Assembly: GCF_000317615.1 (NCBI RefSeq)
Contig: NC_019780.1
Span: 1,943,840-2,007,839 of the forward strand
Direction of reading: 5' to 3'
Source: Dactylococcopsis salina PCC 8305
Lineage (GTDB): Bacteria > Cyanobacteriota > Cyanobacteriia > Cyanobacteriales > Rubidibacteraceae
Length of the DNA stretch: 64,000 nt
A program made the position numbers and the translations under genes. The notes beneath the pieces were generated by a model, which searched no databases, was not told the DNA's origin, and saw nothing but the letters and a program-made list of their open reading frames with translations. Shown one piece after another: positions 37,480 to 44,985 of the stretch. Within the stretch, counting starts at the first letter, position 1; every line of letters begins with the position of its first letter.

Positions 37480-37757
37480 TTTTAGTTACAGAAACAACCT
37501 TTAAAAGGGCATTTAAGCGATTAACGAAGAAAAACCCACATTTGAAAAAGAAGATATTTTATACTTTAAATATACTAGCTAATGACCCTTTTACTCCTTC
37601 CTTGAAATCTCATAAATTAACGGGGCAATTGGAAGGATTATGGTCTTGTACTGTTACTTATGATTGTCGAATTATTTTTGCTTTAAGAAAAGAGACTGAA
37701 AGTGGAAATGATTTAATTGTTTTAATTGATATTGGTAGCCACGATGAAGTTTATTAA
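37476..37757 (+). CDS. YafQ/RelE-superfamily mRNA interferase toxin
   Basis: 93-residue RelE-fold toxin: FKRAFKRLTKKNPHLKKKI, then SLKSHKLTGQLEGLWSCTVT and YDCRIIFAL, the typical YafQ-type core where Arg and Asp/His residues contact mRNA in the ribosome. Coupled to the antitoxin by ATGA overlap. Appears intact. Its TAA stop (37755-37757) is one of the two TAA target-duplication copies around a 102-base MITE. Confidence 0.85.
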   Translation: MILVTETTFKRAFKRLTKKNPHLKKKIFYTLNILANDPFTPSLKSHKLTGQLEGLWSCTVTYDCRIIFALRKETESGNDLIVLIDIGSHDEVY

Positions 37758-37859
37758 TACCGTTTCTAAAAAGTTAAGTTACAGTTGATCCCCCCTTCGC
37801 CCCCCTTATTAAGGGGGGTTGGGGGGATCGTTATGTAGTGCTAGTTGATCGAAATGGTA
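37758..37859. mobile_element. MITE family B, 102-base copy 2 (inverted)
   Basis: Same length and sequence plan as 34411-34512 but in reverse orientation: TACCGTTTCTAAAAAG ... GATCGAAATGGTA. It is bounded by TAA on both sides (37755-37757, 37860-37862). No coding capacity. Confidence 0.8.
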
Positions 37860-37954
37860 TAAGTAATAATGAAGCGCGATCGCGCACGAATATCAACTAG
37901 AATATAATGGAGGGATAAGATAGAGTGCTTTAATTTTTAAGCAAAATAGCTTGA

Positions 37955-38068
37955 TCATTCTCCAGACTCCATGAGAATTGAGTCAAAAACCGAGTCACTA
38001 ATACTAAAACCTTGACTCCGCAACTGTTCTAAATGAGGACGAATTGTTGTGTTAGAAACAATAATCAT
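37955..38068 (-). pseudogene. Internally deleted DUF3368 (PIN-like) toxin
   Basis: 37 codons: the N-terminal MIIVSNT typical of DUF3368/PIN toxins is joined directly to the C-terminal LEQLRSQGFSISDSVFDSIL of the same family, so about 110 central codons with the acidic active site are missing. It starts in an ATGA overlap with the UPF0175 antitoxin, which is the normal operon order. Almost certainly non-toxic. Confidence 0.7.
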
Positions 38069-38346
38069 TGAAAGCGATCCAATTCCATTGTCTCAATACT
38101 TTTGAACTCCTCAGCTAACTCCTCAGAATTATAGTTGAGGTAAGATATCCCTCGTTTTTGTAGTAGTTTTAAAAACTCCACACGAGTTAGGTTAAGAAAC
38201 TGTGCAGCTTTACCAGAGGAAATTCGATCCTCTGTAAATAAAGACAAGACAAGCCATTCTCTGACTTGAGATTGAACTTGTTCTTCACTAAATCCATAAG
38301 CAATTAAATCAGCAGGAATACGAACTGTAAAAGTAGCTTCACGCAT
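38065..38346 (-). CDS. UPF0175 family antitoxin
   Basis: 93 residues from the ATG at 38346 (MREATFTVRIPADLI); the frame is open 8 codons further but lacks a good start. UPF0175 proteins are small helical DNA-binding antitoxins usually coupled to DUF3368/PIN toxins. Seen: IAYGFSEEQVQSQVREWLVL and a helix-turn-helix-like RISSGKAAQFLNLTRVEFLK. Its partner is internally deleted, so this is an orphaned antitoxin. A decayed second copy lies at 44634-44733. Confidence 0.82.
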   Translation of the reverse strand: MREATFTVRIPADLIAYGFSEEQVQSQVREWLVLSLFTEDRISSGKAAQFLNLTRVEFLKLLQKRGISYLNYNSEELAEEFKSIETMELDRFQ

Positions 38347-38402
38347 ATCTATAAGTCTCTCGAACGTCAAGGGAAGGCTGATCTCTATTGGTCATAAAAT
38401 CA

Positions 38403-38579
38403 TCATTTGCTTTTTTCTGTAATAATTTTAATTAAGTCTTCATCGGAATTAATTTTTCGTTTAGGTGCAACCTCTACCTTCTCAAAAAAGATATCCCAAG
38501 CCTCATTATCAGATGGATGTTTTCTAAGGTAGTCTCTAATCTCCTTCCGACTCATCTGTCTAAGCTGTTCTTTGGTCAT
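38403..38579 (-). CDS. 58-residue DUF6887-like protein
   Basis: ATG at 38579 to TGA at 38403. Product MTKEQLRQMSRKEIRDYLRK then HPSDNEAWDIFFEKVE resembles the small cyanobacterial DUF6887 proteins that are encoded next to DUF6888 partners. The upstream frame (DUF6888-like) overlaps it by ATGA. Suspected toxin-antitoxin-like module; function unknown. Confidence 0.6.
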   Translation of the reverse strand: MTKEQLRQMSRKEIRDYLRKHPSDNEAWDIFFEKVEVAPKRKINSDEDLIKIITEKSK

Positions 38580-38707
38580 AGGTAAGTTCTCTCCCCATCT
38601 TCATCTATTTCTTCTCTTCTGCTAGTGATTGCGAATATATAAACCTGTTTTCTTGTCTCATCAAACCTTAGCAGTTCAATTGAACACAGTGTATTGGATG
38701 AGTGCCA
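38576..38707 (-). pseudogene. 5'-truncated DUF6888-like gene
   Basis: An open frame with no start: SSNTLCSIELLRFDETRKQV then YIFAITSRREE. It resembles the middle and end of DUF6888 proteins (LLSN...P-I-L-RFDE...-V-I-A). An in-frame TGA lies at 38708-38710, right where the N-terminal half should be. It ends in an ATGA overlap with the DUF6887-like gene. Confidence 0.5.
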
Positions 38708-38876
38708 TCAGTGGTAATGTGGGCAATGTTCGTCATACGATTCTCTAGGTATAGCAGTTAGCAGGTTAGTATCTACAAATTCTCTGTGTTTCTCTATGAC
38801 TCTGTGGTTCATTCAGACTTTCTAGATGTAAATATACGACAAGTTTGATATTGAAGACTTCTAGCCCTTTCCTGAT

Positions 38877-39000
38877 CCTAACTGAGAAGAGGAAGCGCGA
38901 TCGCCACATAAGACTGTTTTACTGATGAAATTCAAATATGGTGGGCATTGTCCACCCTACGACTATGATTCTCGAACATCAAGGGAAGGCTAATCTCTCC
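38877..39000. repeat. Duplicated segments in the toxin-antitoxin region
   Basis: 38877-38945 repeats 37013-37076 (CTAACTGAGAAGAGGAAGCG, then AAGACTG and GGTGGGC). 38972-39000 repeats the UPF0175 upstream region at 38356-38390 (TCTCGAAC-TCAAGGGAAGGCT). The 320 bases between 38708 and 39028 have no gene. Confidence 0.75.
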
Positions 39001-39028
39001 AAGATTAAAACGAGGAGGAAATGATAAA

Positions 39029-39326
39029 GTGAGAATTATTGCTCGGAGTACCTTACGAGCGTTTTGGGAACGACACGCCGACGCAGAACAACCCTTAATT
39101 AAAGGCTTGGTTTCATGATGTCTCTTCTATGCAATGGCAAACTCCAGCCGACATTAAAAGAGTTTATGCGAATGCTAGTATTTTGCCGAATAATCGTGTG
39201 GTCTTTAACATCAAAGGTAACGATTACCGTCTAATTGTCCATGTTCGCTATGACATTGGGATTATCTTTATTCGCTTTGTCGGAACCCATCAAGAGTATG
39301 ACAAGGTTGATGCAACAACTATCTGA
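39029..39326 (+). pseudogene. higB: HigB toxin gene, frameshifted
   Basis: From GTG at 39029 (ribosome site GAGGAGG) the frame reads VRIIARSTLRAFWERHADAE, the HigB N-terminus, then stops at a TGA near 39120. The rest of HigB (WFHDVSSMQWQTPADIKRVY, then GNDYRLIVHVRYDIGIIFIR) continues in the next frame to 39326. One extra G near 39103-39107 (AAAGGCTTGG where AAAGCTTGG is expected) explains the break. As written, no full toxin is made. Confidence 0.85.
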
Positions 39327-39340
39327 GGAGGAAAAGACCA

Positions 39341-39637
39341 ATGGATTTAAAACCGATTAAAACGGAAGCTGATTATCATCAAGCATTGGCGCAAATCGAA
39401 CAGCTTTTTGAGGTAGAATTAAATACGCCAGAGGGAGATCAGTTAGAGATTCTCACCACATTAGTTGAAGATTACGAAGAGAAACATCACCCGATTGAGT
39501 TTCCTTCGCCTTATGAAGCAATTCTCTATCATTTAGAAAGTCGTCATCAACCTGTTTCTCGTTTTATTGAAGGCTTGAAGCGTCGCGGGGTAAGTGATGC
39601 GGTGATTCAGGAGGCTTTGAATGAAGTTGGGATGTAG
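39341..39637 (+). CDS. higA: HigA-like antitoxin lacking the usual HTH
   Basis: 98 residues. Residues 1-65 are typical cyanobacterial HigA (DLKPIKTEADYHQALAQIEQ, then TPEGDQLEILTTLVEDYEEK). After that, where HigA carries its helix-turn-helix, there is only a short different tail (VSRFIEGLKRRGVSDAVIQE). It starts 14 bases after higB with a GAGGAGGA ribosome site. Without the HTH it should bind toxin but not the operator; the toxin itself is broken. Confidence 0.7.
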   Translation: MDLKPIKTEADYHQALAQIEQLFEVELNTPEGDQLEILTTLVEDYEEKHHPIEFPSPYEAILYHLESRHQPVSRFIEGLKRRGVSDAVIQEALNEVGM

Positions 39638-39764
39638 GCTTTAGTCAGTTCGAGTCTATAACAGATGCGCGATCGAGCATCGTATTTTCTCAAAAGCTAG
39701 GATCGGCATATAGCACTCCTAAAGTTGACTTATAGAAGCCCCTATTGAAATTGAATAAATAATT

Positions 39765-41327
39765 ATGGTAAATGATCAACAATCTCTATTTCCCCCCCGT
39801 AGTGTCGCTGAATTGGTGGAAGATATTGAAAAACTAACTGAGGAAATTCAAAAGCTGTATCTTCTAGACGAAATTCCTTGGGTAATTGGCTATAGCGGAG
39901 GAAAAGATTCGACGGCAACTTTACAACTTATTTGGAACGCGATCGCTACTCTGCCAGTTGAACAAAGGCATAAAACCATATATGTCATTACCACTGATAC
40001 GTTAGTAGAAAATCCGATTGTTTCAACTTGGGTTCGTAAGTCTTTACAAAAATTAGAAGCAACAGCAGAAAATCAAAACATACCTATTAAGCCGAATTTG
40101 CTCCATCCCTCAGTTCAAGAAACATTTTGGGTATGTCTAATGGGAAGAGGATATCCAGCACCGCGTCAAGGTTTCCGTTGGTGTACAGATCGCATGAAGA
40201 TTCAACCCGTTAATCATTTTATTCGGGAAATGGTTAGGAATAATGGAGAAACAATTGTTGTTTTAGGAAGCCGTAAAGCAGAAAGTATTACTCGTGGAAG
40301 AACATTGCGAAAACATCAAGTTGGAAGAGTGCGCGATCGTCTTAGCCCTAATAGTCGATTACCGAATTCTTTAGTTTACACCCCCATTGAAGACTGGCAA
40401 ACTAATGAAGTCTGGATGTATTTAATGCAGTGGGAAAACCCTTGGGGAGGAAACAATAAAGACTTACTTTCCATGTATCAAGGGGCAACTGCGGATAATG
40501 AATGTCCGTTAGTTGTTGATACTTCTACGCCTAGCTGTGGCGACTCCCGCTTTGGCTGTTGGGTTTGCACCATGGTGAGTAAAGATAAGTCAATGGAGGC
40601 AATGATTCAAAATGACGAAGAAAAAGAATGGATGCAACCGTTGTTAGATATTCGCAATGAATTAGATGTGGAAAACGACCACGATCGCCGCGATTTTCGC
40701 CGCATTTATGGCAAAGTTGAACTCTTTGAACGTAATACAGGAGATGGAGAAACTTCAATTAAACCCATACCTGGCCCTTATACCAAATATTGGCGGGAAT
40801 ATTGGTTAAGACGAGTTTTAGAAGCACAAGTGGAAGTGCGAAAAAATGCCCCTAAAGGCATGGAAGATATTACACTAATTACTGAAGAAGAGTTAAGCGA
40901 AATTCGTCGCATCTGGTTAGAAGAAAAACACGAGTTTGATGATAGTCTCCCTCGCATTTATGAAGAAGTAACGGGTCAAGTTTTTCGTGATCCTCGTGTT
41001 GGCGCAACTAATCAGGTTTTAGGAAGTGATGAATGGAGTGTTTTAGAGGAACTTTGTGAGGATGAAATGCACTTAGAATTGATGACGAAATTGTTGGATA
41101 CGGAACGACAATATCATACGAAATCTCGTCGGGTGGGAATTTATGACTCTTTAGAAAAGTGTTTTGAAACCAGTTCTCGTAGTAAGGAGGAAGCGATCGA
41201 AGCGGCCCATTTAAAACGAGATTTGAAAACAGCCGTTAAAGGTGAAGATGCGGAAAAAGTTAAACAATTAACTTGGGCAAATATTAAGTTTTCTGGGAAG
41301 AATCAAGACAATCATTCCTCGGAATAA
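39765..41327 (+). CDS. dndC: DNA phosphorothioation protein DndC
   Basis: 520-residue PAPS-reductase-like ATP-pyrophosphatase. In the Dnd system it activates DNA and, with a cysteine desulfurase, DndD and DndE, replaces a backbone oxygen by sulfur. Seen: PP-loop VIGYSGGKDSTATLQLIW (40-57), GFRWCTDRMKI, GSRKAESITRGR, and a later Cys group (CPLVVDTSTPSCGDSRFGCW) able to hold an Fe-S cluster. Length is normal. dndD lies downstream but separated by three genes on the other strand; dndB and dndE are not seen. Confidence 0.88.
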   Translation: MVNDQQSLFPPRSVAELVEDIEKLTEEIQKLYLLDEIPWVIGYSGGKDSTATLQLIWNAIATLPVEQRHKTIYVITTDTLVENPIVSTWVRKSLQKLEATAENQNIPIKPNLLHPSVQETFWVCLMGRGYPAPRQGFRWCTDRMKIQPVNHFIREMVRNNGETIVVLGSRKAESITRGRTLRKHQVGRVRDRLSPNSRLPNSLVYTPIEDWQTNEVWMYLMQWENPWGGNNKDLLSMYQGATADNECPLVVDTSTPSCGDSRFGCWVCTMVSKDKSMEAMIQNDEEKEWMQPLLDIRNELDVENDHDRRDFRRIYGKVELFERNTGDGETSIKPIPGPYTKYWREYWLRRVLEAQVEVRKNAPKGMEDITLITEEELSEIRRIWLEEKHEFDDSLPRIYEEVTGQVFRDPRVGATNQVLGSDEWSVLEELCEDEMHLELMTKLLDTERQYHTKSRRVGIYDSLEKCFETSSRSKEEAIEAAHLKRDLKTAVKGEDAEKVKQLTWANIKFSGKNQDNHSSE

Positions 41328-41366
41328 GACAGCCTAGTAATGATAATTTTCCCCGTTTAATTTTCA

Positions 41367-41615
41367 TTATTCTACTAAATCAGCCTCGGCGATCTCAGTT
41401 AATTCTTTTAAGTCTTGATCTTGTTCATAAACTTCTGCATAGAGGTCTGCCGATTTCTCTAAATCTTGTTTTTCGATGAGAGATATATCTTTAACTTGTT
41501 TTTGATGGATTAAAGCCAAAATATAATCATTGCAATTCGAGTATTTCCCTTTAGCAAATTGTTGATCAATGAACTTTTTTATGGACTCAGAAATCACGAT
41601 AGGAATTGAAGTCAT
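41367..41615 (-). CDS. ParD-like ribbon-helix-helix antitoxin, no toxin partner
   Basis: 82 residues, starting IPIVISESIKKFIDQQFAKG then KYSNCNDYILALI, the ParD/RHH DNA-binding pattern, with an acidic tail. A ParE toxin would be expected overlapping downstream, but that side runs into the dndC 3' end, so it is an orphan. It sits in the insert between dndC and dndD. Confidence 0.75.
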   Translation of the reverse strand: MTSIPIVISESIKKFIDQQFAKGKYSNCNDYILALIHQKQVKDISLIEKQDLEKSADLYAEVYEQDQDLKELTEIAEADLVE

Positions 41616-41640
41616 AGATTTTATTCTCTCCTTTCTAACA

Positions 41641-41850
41641 TTAAAAAATCACTTCCTTTGCCATTCCTTCAACGGTTACACGCTGGAGATCAGTCCTCAT
41701 ACTAGCATTTTCAAAAGTAATCGCGCAGATATTTTCTTGAGCATCTAAATCTAAAATTGTATTCTCATCAAGGTCTTTGGTTTCAACAATATCATTAACG
41801 CGAAATTCAATGTAAAGAGTATCTGTTTCTTCAAAATATTTAACTTTCAT
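41641..41850 (-). CDS. DUF2283 family protein
   Basis: 69 residues: VKYFEETDTLYIEFRVNDIV, then ETKDLDENTILDLDAQENI, the duplicated DUF2283 beta pattern. Such proteins are usually the second gene of small two-gene toxin-antitoxin-like modules with DUF4258 partners. It overlaps the preceding gene by 4 bases. Function unknown. Confidence 0.8.
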   Translation of the reverse strand: MKVKYFEETDTLYIEFRVNDIVETKDLDENTILDLDAQENICAITFENASMRTDLQRVTVEGMAKEVIF

Positions 41851-42089
41851 AACTTAAATCTTCTATCAAAAAAAGCATTATGAACTGTTTCCCCATCTGG
41901 TAAAAGTATAACGCGAAGATATCGACCTTCTCTTTCTTCAATACGCTTCCAACGTCGTATCCGTCCATCTGCTTGAATGACTTCATGGTCTGGAGATTGA
42001 AGGGTTCGTAAAATCCAATCATCCTCAATCATAGCGCGGTCTGGACGAGTCCGAACTGCTTGAAAGTATTGGGTGCATTTGAATTTCAT
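41847..42089 (-). CDS. DUF4258-like partner of the DUF2283 protein
   Basis: 80 residues from ATG 42089 (MKFKCTQYFQAVRTRPDRA); starts at 42098 or 42110 are possible. The pattern H/Y-F..R...R..I...WI......P and GRIRRWKRIEEREGRYLRVI then LPDGETVHNAFFDR fits the DUF4258 RelE-like group. ATGA overlap with the DUF2283 gene. Probable toxin-like member of a toxin-antitoxin module, by context. Confidence 0.65.
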   Translation of the reverse strand: MKFKCTQYFQAVRTRPDRAMIEDDWILRTLQSPDHEVIQADGRIRRWKRIEEREGRYLRVILLPDGETVHNAFFDRRFKL

Positions 42090-42154
42090 AGCTACCATTA
42101 TGGCATTCAAATGTTTAAAATATAATAGTGTCCTACAATATTTAAAACTTCCTT

Positions 42155-44134
42155 GTGATTTTACGTGAACTTGTCTTAGAAAATTTTGGTCCGTATCGCG
42201 ATCGCCAAGTGGTCGATTTAACCCCTGGCGCTGATCAAGAAATGCGTCCGATTATCTTGATTGGTGGGATGAATGGCGGCGGAAAAACAACGTTTATGGA
42301 TGCGATTCGTTTGGCATTTTATGGACAACGCGCACAATGTTCTACACGGGGAAGTTTGAGTTATGCTGATTTTCTCTCCCAAGCAGTTAATAATCGGAGT
42401 GAGGGAAAAACTCGCATTGAGTTGGCGTTTGAGGAGGTGTTTGATAATCAGTTAGTTGTTTTTAGAATTACTCGTAGTTGGCAAAAGGGAGACGGTAAGG
42501 ATACACTTAGTATTTTAGTTGATGATTGGCCCGATCGCGCTCTGACTAATACTTGGGATGAATATATTGAAAATTTACTCCCATTAGGAATTTCTAATTT
42601 ATTTCTATTTGATGGCGAACAAGTTAAGGAATTGGCGGAATTAGATGTTCCTCCACCTCCCGTAAAGGAGGCGATTCAATCCTTACTGGGATTAGAATTA
42701 GCGGAAAAGTTGGGGGAAGATTTAGAGGTTTTAGTGAATCGTAAACGGAAACAGTTAGCGAATCAAACTACTCTCAAAACTTTAGAAACGATCGAAGAGA
42801 AACTGAATCAGCAAACTGCTGAATATAAACAAGAAAAAGCCCAATTAACAGAGTTAGAAGATAAGCTAAATCGCGCTCGTGAAAACTACCGTCTAGCTTC
42901 GGAAAACTTTATTTCAGAAGGAGGGAAAATTGCCTCAAAACGGGCGCAAATGGAAGGAAAAATTAAGGAACTGAAAGCAACAGCAGAGACGGAAAGAGAT
43001 AGTTTAAGAGAAATGGCGGCGGGAGTGCTACCTTTAGCGTTGATTACGCCCTTATTACAAGCAGCGAAACAGCAGGGAGAAACTGAATTAGACTATCAAC
43101 AAGCATTAATCACTCAAGAAGTCCTAAAAAAACGCGATCGCGCCCTCTTAGATTATATCCATCAACTCGCGATTTCCGCCACAGAAGTAGATAAAATTTC
43201 CGCTTTTTTACAACAAGAAAACCAGGTTATTGAGGAAAAGTTAAACCCAGAAACGCCTCCCTATTTACGTCCCGAACAAGACACAATTAACTTATTAAAT
43301 ACAGTTTTAGATCATCGGCTTCCCAGTCAACTGAGAGAGTTAAATAATAAACAAGAAAAATTGCGAGAAATTCAAATTGAAATTGATAATAGCGATCGAG
43401 AAATTGCTAACGCCGCCTCTCCAGAAGTGTACCAAAAATTAGAAGAAGCAGTAAAGAAAGCGCAAAATCAACGCGCAGAAGCTCAAGCAAATTACGAAGC
43501 CAAACGGCGTTATTGTAATGAATTAGAAGCAAAAATTAAAACGACAAAACAAGAACTAGAACGTTATAGCCAAGAAGCAATTGACGAACGCAATAACGAA
43601 CATATTATTAAATCAGCAGGAAAAGTTCAGAAGACTTTAGAACAATTCAAACAGAAATTAACCCTGAAAAAACTGAATAAACTAGAAATCGAAGTAACGG
43701 AATGTTTCCGCTATTTACTCCATAAATCAGATTTAGTTCATCGCGTTAGTATTGATACCCATAACTTTCGCCTTTCTCTATTTAATCCAGACGGAAAACC
43801 AATCCCCAAACATCGCCTTTCTGCTGGAGAAAAACAACTACTTGCGATCGCGTTTTTGTGGGGATTAGCACGAGTTTCTCATCGTCAATTGCCGATCGCA
43901 ATTGACACTCCATTAGGGCGTTTAGATTCTTCCCATCGTCATAATTTAGTAGAACGTTATTTCCCCAGCGCTTCTCATCAGGTTATTCTTTTATCTACAG
44001 ATACAGAAATCGGAAACGTAGAATATCAACAACTACAAAATCAAAGCGCGATCGCTCACGAATATCAATTAAAATATGATGGGGAAACAGGAGAAACTTA
44101 TGTTAAAACAGGATATTTCTTCAACGAAAACTAA
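42155..44134 (+). CDS. dndD: DNA phosphorothioation ATPase DndD
   Basis: 659-residue SMC/Rad50-like ATPase of the Dnd pathway; in studied systems its ATPase helps open DNA for sulfur insertion. Seen: LENFGPYRDRQVVDLTPG, Walker A LIGGMNGGGKTTFMDAIR (about 36-53), FLFDGEQVKELAEL, a long coiled coil (about 190-520), signature LSAGEKQLLAIAFLWGLARV, Walker B IAIDTPLGRLD and the H-loop LLSTDTEI. The start is a GTG at 42155. It needs its own promoter because the upstream neighbours are on the other strand. Its stop is 2 bases before brnT. Confidence 0.88.
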   Translation: MILRELVLENFGPYRDRQVVDLTPGADQEMRPIILIGGMNGGGKTTFMDAIRLAFYGQRAQCSTRGSLSYADFLSQAVNNRSEGKTRIELAFEEVFDNQLVVFRITRSWQKGDGKDTLSILVDDWPDRALTNTWDEYIENLLPLGISNLFLFDGEQVKELAELDVPPPPVKEAIQSLLGLELAEKLGEDLEVLVNRKRKQLANQTTLKTLETIEEKLNQQTAEYKQEKAQLTELEDKLNRARENYRLASENFISEGGKIASKRAQMEGKIKELKATAETERDSLREMAAGVLPLALITPLLQAAKQQGETELDYQQALITQEVLKKRDRALLDYIHQLAISATEVDKISAFLQQENQVIEEKLNPETPPYLRPEQDTINLLNTVLDHRLPSQLRELNNKQEKLREIQIEIDNSDREIANAASPEVYQKLEEAVKKAQNQRAEAQANYEAKRRYCNELEAKIKTTKQELERYSQEAIDERNNEHIIKSAGKVQKTLEQFKQKLTLKKLNKLEIEVTECFRYLLHKSDLVHRVSIDTHNFRLSLFNPDGKPIPKHRLSAGEKQLLAIAFLWGLARVSHRQLPIAIDTPLGRLDSSHRHNLVERYFPSASHQVILLSTDTEIGNVEYQQLQNQSAIAHEYQLKYDGETGETYVKTGYFFNEN

Positions 44135-44136
44135 TC

Positions 44137-44415
44137 ATGGAGTTTGAATGGAATTTAGAGAAAGCGCGGAAAAACTTCAATAAACATAAGGTTTCTTTCC
44201 AAGAGGCAGCAACTGTATTTAATGACCCACTTTCCTTGACATTTCCCGATCCTGATCATTCAATAGGAGAAAGTCGCTATATTATCATTGGAATATCAAG
44301 TTTAGGACAAGTTTTAGTCATTGCACACACAGAACGAAGAACAAATATTAGAATCATCAGCGCCCGCAAAGCAACTCCAAAAGAGAGGAGGTTTTATGAA
44401 CAAGAAACAGAATAA
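44137..44415 (+). CDS. brnT: BrnT family (DUF497) toxin
   Basis: 92-residue RelE-fold ribonuclease toxin: FEWNLEKARKNFNKHKVSF, then FNDPLSLTFPD and RTNIRIISARKAT, the full BrnT pattern. It begins 2 bases after dndD and overlaps the antitoxin gene by 20 bases, so dndD-brnT-brnA is probably one transcript. Intact. Confidence 0.9.
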   Translation: MEFEWNLEKARKNFNKHKVSFQEAATVFNDPLSLTFPDPDHSIGESRYIIIGISSLGQVLVIAHTERRTNIRIISARKATPKERRFYEQETE

Positions 44416-44626
44416 TAACATGGAAGACGAATTACGGGCTGAATATGACTTTTCTCAGATGACAGGAGGCGTAAAAGGAAAATATGTAGAACAATACCGC
44501 ACTGGAACTAACCTAGTGCGACTTGCTCCCGATGTTGCTCAAGCATTCCCTGATGAAACTGCGGTTAATGAAGCTCTGAGAATGTTGATGAAGGTTGCCA
44601 AACGTTCTCACCCTCAATCTCATTAA
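44396..44626 (+). CDS. brnA: BrnA-like antitoxin
   Basis: 76 residues from ATG 44396, preceded by AAGAGAGGAGG. The C-terminal half (VRLAPDVAQAFPDETAVNEA then LRMLMKV) is ribbon-helix-helix-like, and the N-terminal half DELRAEYDFSQMTGGVKGKY is the toxin-binding motif of antitoxins partnered with BrnT. Overlaps brnT by 20 bases. Confidence 0.8.
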   Translation: MNKKQNNNMEDELRAEYDFSQMTGGVKGKYVEQYRTGTNLVRLAPDVAQAFPDETAVNEALRMLMKVAKRSHPQSH

Positions 44627-44633
44627 AAGTTAT

Positions 44634-44733
44634 TGAGTTCCATTTTCTCAACACTTTTGAACTCCTCAGCATTATAGTTGAGGTAAATCACTAGGAACAC
44701 GGACTTTAAAGGTAGCTTCACGCATATCTATCT
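44634..44733 (-). pseudogene. Remnant of a second UPF0175 gene
   Basis: 44640-44686 matches the 3' part of the UPF0175 gene at 38087-38148 (ACTTTTGAACTCCTCAGC and TTATAGTTGAGGTAA) with an internal loss. 44692-44731 matches its 5' end (GTAGCTTCACGCATATCTAT). About 160 central bases are missing. It ends where the IS605-type element begins. Confidence 0.75.
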
Positions 44734-44985
44734 TAAATGGCGCGAGAGGACTCCCGTTATAATCTCCCAAGAGATTTAACGGGCAGACGGGGCTTTCCTT
44801 CGGTTCGGGTCTCTTACATTCGGAGGAAACCTCCGAATTAGACCCTCACAAGGGGGCGAATGCGATTCGCCCCACAGCCCCTCATGAATCGCGCCCAACA
44901 AAAAAGTCCGTGTTTGACATCGTTACATGATTAGACAAATCTTGTAGAATCTGTTAAACTAGGATTAATTAGAGTTCAAAATCCA

